Positions 48,070 to 59,300 of a DNA stretch of 64,000 bases are shown here, one piece after another. The position numbers were made by a program, and so were the translations under genes. The DNA is taken from contig LUCM01002370.1 of the NCBI GenBank assembly GCA_008360955.1, forward strand, positions 179,870 to 243,869, read 5' to 3'. The notes below the pieces were generated by a model, which ran no database searches, was not told where the DNA came from, and saw only the letters and a program-made list of their open reading frames with translations. Source of the DNA: Fasciolopsis buskii. Its lineage: Eukaryota > Platyhelminthes > Trematoda > Plagiorchiida > Fasciolidae. Positions within the stretch are counted from its first letter, which is position 1, and each line of letters starts with the position of its first letter.

Positions 48070-48850
48070 TATGAGCATGCGAGCAGAAAGCGAAAGATTA
48101 GACTGGATTCCGGAAAGCACTCATTTGTCTGACGTTCCTTTGGACTGCTTTGTATACGTCAACAGCAGTCGACTGAAGCGTCGTTCTTTGTTTGCCACAC
48201 GTTTGCATGCCCCCATTGAATGCAACTCTCCTGAGGCCAAAGATGATTTCTACCAGGGCAGGCAAAAATTAGTTAACAAAGACAGTTTTATTTATTTAAT
48301 TAGCTGCTTCTCAACTGGTGGTCGCATATCGAGTGGTGTGGCTTCAGACAAAGAGGAGGCCCGATTGGCATTCTATCGATCGATGGAGTACATGCAGCAG
48401 CAGGGTTGATGCTATTGTACGGATCCGAAACAGGGTCGTTGAAAGGAGGTATGTAAGGCTTTCGGTGTCTGAAAAACTTTGTCCTCGTATAATTAGTAGA
48501 ACATGGTGGGATTCGTTTTCTCAGTAACTACTAGGTTAGATGGAAGATGCTGAGTCCTTGGGTTCTCCATCTATAACGGGTCTCAAACTGCAATAGATTC
48601 AGGTATTTGGAGCGTATTTTTGCGCATGTCCACGGACCACCTTTCTCGTTCTACGATGTTTTGCTGGGTAGACAATGATTGAAAAACGGTTCTAGGTGAC
48701 CAATCGAAGATACGGAAGCGTATGAAAACTTTAACCAGCGTATTAGTCTTATAGGTCGAATAGGGATTTCAGGTTTGGGTCCAGGAGATTCCGCCAACAA
48801 GTGACACGGCCCACTGTGGGTGGGATTCTTGCATTCAAAATGTTTTTATC
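48070..48850 (+). mobile_element. RTE-like non-LTR retrotransposon with internal deletion
   Basis: The first part reads LDWIPESTHL, VNSSRLKRRSLFATRL and SPEAKDDFY, the central endonuclease block in the same order as the copy at 25 kb. About 150 bases later the frame jumps to the far C-terminal part: LMLLYGSETGSLKGG (about 48405-48450), VEHGGIRFLSNY, RFRYLERIFAHV, MKTLTSVLVL (about 48722-48751) and DSCIQN near 48830. The rest of the endonuclease, the catalytic reverse transcriptase and the YLGS block are missing, so a large internal deletion joins endonuclease to tail. Several stops are present. The element's 3' end lies near 48850. Confidence 0.8.
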
Positions 48851-51800
48851 TTTTACATACGTATTCAACTTAGTATTTCATATTCTACCTTTCGCCATTC
48901 CTAGTTCTTCCTCACACTTCTGAACGAGTCGCCCTCGAAAGTGGGAGCCAAAGCCAAGGTACTTTGGTACTTTGGAACATGGGCGATAGTTCTACCAACT
49001 TAACTAAACCAACCGAACCCTAAAGGTGCATCATAATCCACAAGTTGGCATCTACAGATGACAAGATTATATTCAATCGAAACAACTCGATCTTCCTGTC
49101 CAATGCTAGCTCCTCGATTTACCAGTTTATTTCGAAGCAAAATGTTGGACAATTTATGTTCGGTTTCGTCATGGTCACTTGTGTTATTTTCGGAGAAGCC
49201 ACTGACATCCACAAATGGCCGCCAAGTGATACATCCAAGAAATCCAATTTGTTGTTAAAAACTGATAGTCAGATCTGTTCGTGGGGCGAAAACTATTCGA
49301 TGGAAAGATCCGCATGGTACTAAGCCGGAATTTGAATTCGAAGATTTCGGTTTTCTTCGGTGAATCTCATTCCAAAACCGTTTTAAATGAGACTTTCTCA
49401 GATGCCGCACTCATGTCTCTTTCATGTCATCTTGCCATCCCTTTCTTTCTAAAACAGAAAATAATGTCGGGGTATTTGAGTGCACATTTCCCCTTTCCGG
49501 CCTAATTCTTTGACATAAAGAATGTATAGGTGACGCCAATTGTGAAGCATTCAAAAAATGCTCTAGCACATGCTGAGTGCAAAGAAGCATAGCATGATTT
49601 TATTCACAGGTTTCTTTATGTTGTCTGTTTGTGAATTTAATAGAGGTTATTTAAAATTGGATGGCCTTGTTTATCTAGCCAAATGCGTCTGAACGTGAAA
49701 AATGTAGCCCTACTGGAGCACGACAATCCCATAAACGTTTTTGAAAGCGTCTTAGGATTTATCGTAGTTTAAATTCGCAAAGGATAACAAGCTTCCTTGC
49801 CAAACAAAAAACACTCATTTTATCGAGTATCCTACCCACGGTTACTCCTGTACTTATAGGTTGAAGATATCATTTGTAGTCTTTTTCGCGTTAATTGGGT
49901 TCTAGTAATCATGGTAGATCACAAACAAAAAAATTTTCGTTTCGGAAGGATCTTGACTTGTATCAAAGATAAACTTCCTTCAAGGCTATTTAAGCGCGCT
50001 GCATTAATCGCCCATGCTGCTATCGTGACAATGAGGCAGTGGGTGAGAAATAGTATGGTCTCCTGGTACCGTAATGTGAACGATAAGAAATTGATTTTAA
50101 AACATCGGTCGTTTGAGGCGTTTGCGCGTACACCCTCCCAGCATTCTAAACTAAACGAATAAACCATGGTAGCAACATCTCTGTCACGGAGAAACTCAAT
50201 CACATCCAAAGATAATCACGAAGTTACCTATATCCATATTAAAATTTCACCACAGCAGTTCGTTCCTCGAATCCCGTCACAGATAATTACCGATATCTCA
50301 TACACCCTCGTTCCAACAGACTTGAATAATATTTAACCGCACCTAATTTAACCAGATGTGTACCACGAATTAACGGCATAACATTGTGGGGAATATAATG
50401 ATCCTGTGCAATAGTTGGAAAATGCTGAGCGCCTCAGTCTACGGAGCCGTTAATTTTGTTGGTGAAGAAAAGACATGTGCTGACTTGAAAAACATTGCAA
50501 AATGGGCACTTCCAGAAGGGAATTCCCCGACACAGTTGTCCCGCGCGAATAAAACGCGAAAATTCTTACCAACGGATAAAATCAGAATGCAATCCGGATA
50601 GAGGAACTTTGTCGTTGTAGTATCAGAGATATTCCCAACGTCTCCAAAAAACGTTCGTGTTTCAATCAATCAGAATATAGTAAAGTGACTTTTTCAATCT
50701 AACGTAAATCGGGTTAAAGTACACTCGAGTGGAGATGAGGCCTCATGTAAAACCTTGCCAGCTGTTGAATGCTGATCTTAATGAAAATGGGTGCCTTGTC
50801 TTGGAATGATAACTGAATGGATATCACACCAGTAATAACTGGCAGAAATTATAAGCCGCACTAAATGAGATAGAAATAATTTCACCTTAGAGGTTCTGGA
50901 TGCCACATCGCAATGACCAAAACATTACTGAAGCTTACTGGCGTGTCTATCGATTTCAGTTATTTATTGGTGTTGGATCTTTAATCAAAAAGAGCACCAG
51001 ATTTTTGCGATTAAGTCGCACTGTGTTCTTCCTAGCGAGGTCATAATGCTTTATGGCTAAGTTTTGCATAAGTTAGCTGAAATGGGATGCCAACTAAATC
51101 CCTGACCTGTTTGCTCCATAGAAAGCTTTAAAACATGCCGATTATTATGGAAAAGATTTACCCGTTCCCGATGAATAAAAGTAAAGCACATTGAAATATT
51201 CACCTGTCTATGCTGCTAGCTGCTGAAGCGAAAGTGCTCGGATGACATTTGTTGCATGATTTTCGGCAAGGCCAGTATATAAGCATATAAATGTATGCAT
51301 ACATGTGGTATCATTAGGTAAAGGGGAAGCTGCTCATGGCAAACTCCGTTTCCGTTTTGTCAGCGAAAATAATCACGTACTGGAAATTTACTCAACATAG
51401 TTACAGTCATTCAAATTTAACCTTCTGAAAAGATTCTTCAAGCGAATCAGTTGAAAGCCAACCGGAAACGGTGAATTTGTTAGAATGAATTATTTTCATT
51501 CACGTAGGAAATGACAGTGGTGTTGCCATGTTTAGCGGTTTCTGAAAATTAATATCAAACCGACCGATGGGAAGACTTGTCTGTAGAACGCGAGGTAGCG
51601 CCTTTGTTTTATATCGAATCCGTAATTCACTATGGCAAAACCGTTCAAAATTAAATCAAGTGATTGAGTACTAGAGATCAAATTAGTAGTACGTACCAAA
51701 AGTTTTCTACCGGCTGATAAATTTATTCAAATTGCATCCAGTACTTTTGGTGGTTTCATCGTGATTATACCAAGATGCAAGCAGTAGTTACGCAAGGGAG

Positions 51801-52622
51801 GTATAAAACACTTTTCGGCATGAAATGAGCATGTTAGAATGACCCGGTCAACACATTGCCTGGGTCTTTCTTTGTGAACGGTTGTCTAGACATAAAATAG
51901 GCATGAATGTGATGAAGTTAAGAAAAACTCTACTCTGTAGATGTCATATGAAGTCATTGGCGAGTTTTCTAAATGGTTCTACTGAATGGATTCTATTTTA
52001 AGTAAAAGTAACTTTCGTACTAATTAGGACGGATTTAGCAAAATAATGACGAAGGGAGATCATATGTATCTAACATATATTAGTTTAATTTCAGAGATAT
52101 CATTTCTAAATTCCCAATAGTGACTTTCGACGAGACAGCAGGTTTCATACCATATTTGATCGCTAAAATTGATGAACAATTTAAAATTTTGAGCGTGAGC
52201 TTTGTTCGGAGTTCCTGTTGAGTCAGTTACCCATGGCTTTATATTTGTTTATAGTGTTTTCATATCTAGTTGAGTATTTTGTGTGCAGAAAATACGATCT
52301 TATCAACTAAATAATTTGATTGTTTTTGTTAGGCAGACAGAAGAGAGAAAATCGATGTCCGAATGCAGGTTTTTAGAGTATTCTTGGAGAAACTGGATAA
52401 TACTCTGAGGGGACATAGACAAGAGTCTACCTTAGTGGCTCCCCAAAATACCCGCACAGGAATCGATCATTCTGAGCCACAGCCAGTGGCTCTACAAAAC
52501 CAGTAGATAACAAATAGTGTATACAGTAATGTCGAAATTCAAAAAAACTTTGAGAACCAACCCATTGATCCTAATGACAGTCGTTTCTACTACGTTTGCG
52601 CTTCAGTTTGGAACGATTAATG
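48851..52622. other. No gene recognised; a few open frames
   Basis: Open frames include an ATG-initiated 83-codon basic frame at 49911-50162 (MVDHKQKNFRFGRILTC...) and frames on both strands at 49000-49323. None shows a domain. Remaining sequence is AT-rich and featureless. Confidence 0.25.
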
Positions 52623-52690
52623 CAAGCAGCTGATGATTCCTAACAAAGACGGATCGACAGTGCTAGCCCAAGGTTTGGTAATATTTCGAA
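52623..52690 (+). repeat. Hammerhead-like repeat, copy 4 (intact CUGAUGA core, other strand mutated)
   Basis: Carries AGCAG, then CTGATGATTCCTAACAAAGA, then CGGATCGACAGTGCTAGC. The C-U-G-A-U-G-A core is perfect. The G-A-A-A box reads GGAT, and stem III has lost several bases. AGCA before the core can pair with TGCT after it, the same stem I as in copy 3. Confidence 0.6.
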
Positions 52691-55146
52691 AATGGATAGT
52701 TCACGATGAATAACCTGATTGGGAAACCACGCTTCATTGGTCAAGACCATTAGAATCCATCACGGAAAATACTTGTCTTCTGGAATATTTTTCTTCCGCA
52801 ATATGGAGAAAACGTATAAGTCTAATTGCTTTTTTCTGCTAAATTCTTTAAGCATTACTGATCATATGAACGTGTGGATTCGCTCACTTAGCGGAATTTT
52901 CCTCATATATCATCTGCAATTCTACTTCCAGAGTCTCGCATGACTTTAAGTTTTAGTAACAATATACAAACAGACGAAAGTAAAACCGCAAATCCAACAT
53001 TTTCATATCACCGGAAAAAATCGCCGTATACCTCGGTTTGTAGCTGACTTTGTCACACCATTAAAAGCCCATACTTCACGAATGGTATAGAACGCGAAAT
53101 TTATAGAGATTTCCCCTCACCATGCCTTTCTGTTTCTCTTCCGGAACGTTTTGTTTGTGCTCACTGTAAACGCACGCATTTCATAATGGACTCACTAAAC
53201 ACAGTAATTTTACCAATCATACCGTGTGTAACGCATGAGGCATACACAGTCCACACATGAGGGTGAACAAATCCAACAGAGGGTGGTAATAGTTTGGCTA
53301 TTTCTGATCGTCTATTTCCAACCTCTCCACCTCGGCATAAGGATAATGAGATGAGGATAATTAAAGCCAGCACTGGAATGTCGGAAATTTTACCTGTCTT
53401 GACGGAAAAGACGAGCTGATCGTAAATCTACTCGGTACAATTGTTAAGTGAAAACATTTGAGTTTTTTGTCAGTTAGTTTGAATAGAGGTTAAGAAACGA
53501 AAGCTCTGGTAGATGCCCTTGTACACGCTTTATCGTCTTGCTTTTGAAAACAATGTCTCGTCTCCCGGTTCCCTCTCTAACGGATATAAATATATATATA
53601 TATCGTTTGACGAAGACGTGTAAAAAGCCTTATCAAGGGACTTCTATAAATTTTGACGAATTCCTAAGATAAACCAAAGGTACATTATCAATTTTTAGGC
53701 ATGAGCTGCATCTCCATGGACGAACTCATCGCTCCAGTGTCAATGGAATTGGGCAGGGGATTACCGGATATTTATTGTATTGCTACTAGAATTTCCTGGA
53801 GTTCAAAATCATGTCTCACATAAGCAGCTAACAAATATCGTGAAAAATCTGCTTAATATAAATGGCTATTCTATAAAGACTGGGAATAACAACGATAACA
53901 AACACGTGCGACATATCTAACTGTTGCACAATCAAGATGATTTTGCACAGGAACTTATTAAGAACTTATCAGGAGGATAATAGTACAAATGAGAGCTTTG
54001 TTCGCTGGAGGTACCGCGTCGGTCAAAACCAGTGATGACTTCAGTTGATTAGATCTGGAAAGTCACCATTCTAATCCCGATTTCTTTTCTTAATAGTATT
54101 AGGTGCGATTGAGAATCAGGATCTTTCCGGTTAACTTATGGTTATTTATCGGCCAACTCGATCAAAAGGTGGCAGCACCCGGTTATTCATTTCCAAGGGG
54201 CTATTTGAGCTTGATTCTTTCCGGTCACTAAGCCATGACTTTCAGTCTTGCAGATTAACTAGAGCAGGAGCAGCTACTCTAATACTTTAAATAAAGTATA
54301 AATAGTACGGTGTATAATCTGTGCCTAATCGTTGTTCAGGTGGTGGATAGTGGCTTGATAGAACTTTCCCCTGTTGACCGATGAGACTTCTTTAATTGAT
54401 GTGCAGTGACTTTTTCAGGGCAAGCGATTGCCTGTACCTGTATCCGCTTGATTGAATACTGGGCGCGATAACCTGAGATAAAAGCCTGTCTGTGCGACCT
54501 TCTCTTGAGCAACCGAGCTTTTTACTGACCATAATTAAGGTCAGTACATTTTCCTTCCTTGATTTTCCCGATCACTGCTTGTTGGACAAGCTCTTTTGAG
54601 ATTGCCTCTGGAAGCACTTAGCTAAATGTGACGGACTATGCACACGCTCCCTGCACGATAAAAGAGGTGAATGTAAACAGGAATTCTTCATACCTTGGAC
54701 GAACAAATATCTAATTTCTGCTATTTGACACGAACAAGGCAAGGGTACTAGAAGACACCTCAGCGAATCATTGCTTTATAATGATTATTGAACTTCTCAT
54801 AAGTAAAATATTATAGGTGGTTAGTGCCTGATATTCTGAAAGTGTGTAGGGGTACTGGTAGCTAGCCGAATGCTTTGTTGAAAGGGACTTCCATCCAGTG
54901 CTATGTAGCGTCTTATGGCTGCGCATGCGTGCAAATACATTCGATGGCGTTATTTTTCCCCTTTACTGTTACCCGATTTGTGTTAGTTCTCCTCGATTAC
55001 TGAATTCCTAGTTCACACTATCGAAACTCACTGATTCACTAGTGACCCTAACACATGTTGTTTCCGATCCACTCACCTTGCCGCATGCACTGGACATGAA
55101 CGTTCGTCACACCGTCTGACTCTGTCCCACTGTCTGTCTCTTCCAG
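52691..55146. other. No gene recognised; (TA)n tract at about 53587-53603
   Basis: Non-coding by inspection. A minus-strand segment (53340-53220 region, GNRRSEIAKLLPPSVGFVHP) follows a fair acceptor but lacks a good donor. The last 250 bases of the plus strand are pyrimidine-rich and lead into the acceptor at 55146. Confidence 0.3.
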
Positions 55147-55313
55147 ATCCGCTACTGGTCACGCATGCACCTTTAAGTTATCGGATCACCGTTTTCAATA
55201 ATAGTAACAATTTGTTCCGGATTCGTTTTGACGGGATCAGCTTTGGTCTGCGCGTCAATCTGGTTCTGCATGGCGGAAAAGCTTTCAGTGATATGGCTTA
55301 CAGGGAAGTGTGA
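55147..55313 (+). CDS. Candidate terminal exon, unknown
   Basis: The acceptor is the best pyrimidine tract in the window (CTCTGTCCCACTGTC then TGTCTCTTCCAG). After two bases the frame is open for 54 codons to TGA: PLLVTHAPLSYRITVFNNSN, NLFRIRFDGISFGLRVNL, VLHGGKAFSDMAYREV. The pattern of alternating hydrophobic residues suggests beta strands. The opposite strand is also open over 64 codons (55367-55173, with TDPVK-like hydrophilic sequence), so the coding strand is not certain. I favour plus because of the acceptor. Confidence 0.35.
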
Positions 55314-56019
55314 TACAAATTGACGCGATCTATAAGCATCCTGTTCAGGTCCAGTTTGAAAGACCACTTGTGATGCCGGGATTACATTTGTGCTTCATAT
55401 CGCGATTAGGAGATTTGTTGTGCATGTTCCTCAACCGATTCCTTACCGGAATTCTAAAAGGATTCGAACCTAGTCTGTTGCTGAGTTAGATTACGTTCCA
55501 CTGTCAATGCAAGTATCCAATTATCTTACCTTTAAGGGTACATCCTAAGTGGGCCCTACCAGTGTCATGTAAGAGAAGCTGGTTCAAACAGTTGGATTGT
55601 TTTGCACCGCGGTCGGCGATGTCAACGACTACGCACGTAACCGATCCTTAAATAATGACATTCACCCGAAGTTTTCTCCCCGATTATCGTTCCTAATTTC
55701 TGATTGGTAGCTCTGTCGATAAATAGACTACCTAGCCTACCTGAAGAACATTTTTTTCACACTATTGTTAGCTTTGTAAAATGGTTGAACTGGCATCAGG
55801 TTGACCCCCGAAAATATGCTCAAGAAATAGATCTCAGTTCTTTAGTCCCTCTATGCCGACTGCGCAATCCGAATTTACGCCTAAGACGATCTTTCGCCCA
55901 GGTTTCCATAATACCTAATTTTTGTTAGGACCACCGTATCTCTCTTTTCTCTTGAAATCTGTGCTCGAAATGGTCGTGGGATTGTCAGCCTTTATGTGAA
56001 CATGTGATAGATTGTCTTT
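55314..56019. other. No gene seen; B-box-like motif near 55457
   Basis: A minus-strand GGTTCGAATCC at about 55459-55469 resembles a tRNA B box, but no A box at the right spacing was convincing. A 74-codon plus frame (55704-55928) has no domain. Confidence 0.3.
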
Positions 56020-56380
56020 TACGAACACGAAACCTCCGTGGCGTCGGTCAAACATCCGATTATCAATCAAAGGTTGAGTTTTCACCATGCCAGGAAGATT
56101 GGTTCTGCTCTACGGCTTAGAAACGGCCACCGAAATCAAATTTAAGGGAAGTTTTCGTGTTTGAGCGTCATGAAATTTTCAGCTTTGATGGAGGTAAGCA
56201 CAAAAATTTTTAGCATCGTTGAAGTTATGCCTAGAGCTTTTTGGGTCGCAAAACTCAGTCACTCAGACAGGTATAGGCACAGATGGACTCATTCGGTGTT
56301 CATAATTTCCGACATAGGTAACGGCTGTAAAGTGGGTAAAAGGTGTCAGGCCGTAATCTAGTAAAGGGTTATGAAAACCC
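56020..56380 (+). mobile_element. RTE-like non-LTR retrotransposon, 3' remnant
   Basis: The plus strand reads WRRSNIRLSIKG, a stop, then RLVLLYGLETATE, NLREVFVFERHEI (another frame) and finally GNGCKVGKRCQAV. These match in order the LWRR.DIRLS.KGRVY, LLYG.ET, LR.LSVFDHRC and GDGWKK.RGGQT blocks after the palm of RTE-like reverse transcriptases. The candidate splice pair here (GGCTTAG ... GGAG|GTAAGC) is therefore inside a dead element. The copy is short, frameshifted and without a catalytic domain. Confidence 0.68.
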
Positions 56381-59300
56381 TACCCCGTGGAATGTCCAAA
56401 TAATTCAAGCTAGATTAGCTACTTGCGCCGTACGAGATCCTTCCACAGGATGGTGGAAGATTTAGGCGAGATGGCTAAATTTCTCAGCTATTACATTTCT
56501 TGAATCCGAAATATTTCTGCTTCTGTGGAATCTCTGTATTTAACAACCTCTTGGTTTTTTCCGATGTTATTCATTTTTGTGAGGTAACAACCTAAATTAG
56601 AGCATGCTCATTCAAGGTTTTTGGTTGTACAGTCTAAACTGAACTGTCCGTCCTTGCATCTAATTTTTCACAATCCAGTAGTATGTTCAACTATGAAATG
56701 TTTCTTCCGTAATCACCGTTGCCTCTGAGAATCTGAGTAAGTCCTCCCTCTTTTGGCGTTAAGCGCCTATCGACTATCGGTGGTCCATTTGACTTGACGA
56801 GAAACAGCTACTCACGAGTAATATCATACATAGATATAGTCAAATTTTGTGTGGTCATTGATTACCATTCCGATGATAAAACTACGTCGTGAGTAAATCG
56901 CTTACTTTGATAAGGCTGTATAATTGTTTAGATAGAAATGTTGTATTTGTACAGTTTCAGTTTAATCCGAGTGCTGACAATCCCGTGGGAAATGGATGTG
57001 CTCAACGCTCACCCCTGCGGCGTGCGCGAATCAATGATTGAACCAGTGGCGCAGCCCACGGGTGCAAACTACTATTTCCCGCGCTAACAAAACTTTCAAG
57101 ATCTACGTCGTACAGGGATACCGAGCTTAGTTCTACTGATCTCTTTCTCACCAAGCTGAATAGGACCGCTGCCCAAATACTACACAGCCCGTTGCATTCG
57201 CCCTCATTACCATTTTCATTCAGTCAAGGAACACTAGACATTCAGCTAGTTTCGAATTGAATTCATGAATAAATTTAGTCGAAATTAACTTATCCTCACT
57301 CTATGGAAATGTGGCAGATTCCACCCACTGTGTCACGAAAATCTTTTGCTGAGAATCAAATTAGCGGGTGAATGAATGAATAAAGCACACGATCTGGGGT
57401 TGAGGAGTACCAGTTTTATCATAGTTAAGGTCAAAAACACTAATAGAGCTAAACCTAGCCTTAAAAGCAAATTGTACAAGCGGTTTAGGAGATGTTCATG
57501 TAAGTCCTAGTTTATTGAATTTGCTATGCACGAAAGAGAGAGAGATTGCAAATGGATAGTTGGACAGAGGGAGAAAGTGTTCCACAACTTTACCTTTAAG
57601 AGAATAAATAAAATTGAAAGATAGTAGTAGGCTGCCCAGTTTTGAAAATTTGATAAGGACTGTATTCAGTATGACCTGGAAGGTTTAGGAGGGATGGAAC
57701 GGCCACGACAGGCTCGGAAGTCGGGAAATCAAATATCGTTTTTGGAAAAGTGCTAGTCCATCAACCGCTTGACAGTGGACTGGTGACTGAAGATCGTGCG
57801 TTAAGAAATAGTCGCGGGTCACCCAGATTGTATTTTATTGAGCCCACTTCAGAACAGAAGTAGCTATTAATGAGAATGAAGATTTATGCCAGTCATGGTT
57901 CACACTGGAGGTTTTCATTGACTCAGTTGCTAAGCTTCACAGTTAGATCGCAAACGGCTGGTCTCCAATAGAGATGACACAAACAGTGCATAGAAGCAGT
58001 TGTCTATAATCTATTATCTTCGCAATTATCGCCAGTTGTAGAGAATTCCAGAATCTAAAATTTGCTAACTACGGAGAAATACCAGCAAATATCATGAATT
58101 TATTTACAGATTTCTGTCAGTAGATCTGTTTGACAGCGCCATGTTGAACTTGCGTAATTTTGGTTGTTAACATAAACATTAATCAATTAATAACCGGGAT
58201 ATCTTACTTTAACCAGCGCATAATAATCACAGTTGATCGTGAACTGGACAGCTTCAACTTAGGCAGCATGTCGGTTTATATCAAGGTCGACCGTGTCGAG
58301 GTCGTTCAAGTGAGTTGTTTTAATTTTCTACACTGTTATCGCAAAGGAGAAGCAGTGAACCAGAGAAACTAAAATCGTCTGCTGCTAAAATATAAGGTGT
58401 TGTGAACCGGCAACAAGCTTTGTTCGATATGTCTTTTTCCAGTATGTTGCACTTTATTTGAAAGTAAGGTTTGCTGTATACTATGATTCAAATAAGACAT
58501 GTCACAGCCTGAACTTCAGTTTTATCAAGGATAACTACGAGCGCGACAATTCTATTAGCTAAATACATAGTGGATATTACCGTCTGAATGTCATCCACTT
58601 AGCGCATGAGATAAAAGTAATTCTTCAAGTGATTTACTGGACGTCACATCATAATGACCAACAATGAAAATGGGGTTGTGGGGCCTACCAGTTACCAGTA
58701 TTCATCGCTACTACGTTTTCGGAAATACAAGCTTTAATTCATTTTGAATAAATTCCGCTTTGTTTGTCCTAGTGTGTTCTGAATCCTTCTCGGTTGAGAT
58801 ATACTGATGTCGACCAAATTTCTGTCACATCTAATATCTGGGTGACAACAAATCACGCGACTCATTGTTGAGGGGCTTTATCAATACTCGCTAAATAACC
58901 GGAATACAGACTCCATTATTTTGCTCTTTGTTTGTTACTTAGTGGAGCAGAAAATGTTCTTGTGGAGCTTGCTGCCCGAGTGTTACATGACTTGTAGAGT
59001 GATTTTCCTGAGGTTTGAATTTTGTAGTCTTGTATACCTTGTGCTTGTACTGTCATTTGTGTTTTGACACTCAGTAACGGGATCTCTTCTTTGACTAATT
59101 TGGCCTCTTGGATTTGACGTCGCTGCGTCCGTTTAAACTGGATAGAATTCAGTGATCTGATTCCTTAGCTGTCTCACTTGGAATAATGATATTTAACTAA
59201 TAATGGGTAAGCCCTAGTTTCATTAGTTAGTTGGGCCTTTTGTTTCTCATCAGCATATACATTTCAACAAATTCTGGACTTGCTCCCTGAAGGTTCCTTT

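Noticed and set aside
55441..55530. B-box-like GGTTCGAATCC on the minus strand
   Set aside because: Upstream sequence does not give a convincing A box or anticodon arm.
56087..56200. Apparent 70-nt exon with good acceptor and GTAAGC donor
   Set aside because: The translation (LLYG.ET ... LREVFVFERHE) matches an RTE-like reverse transcriptase tail, so the splice-like sites are coincidental.
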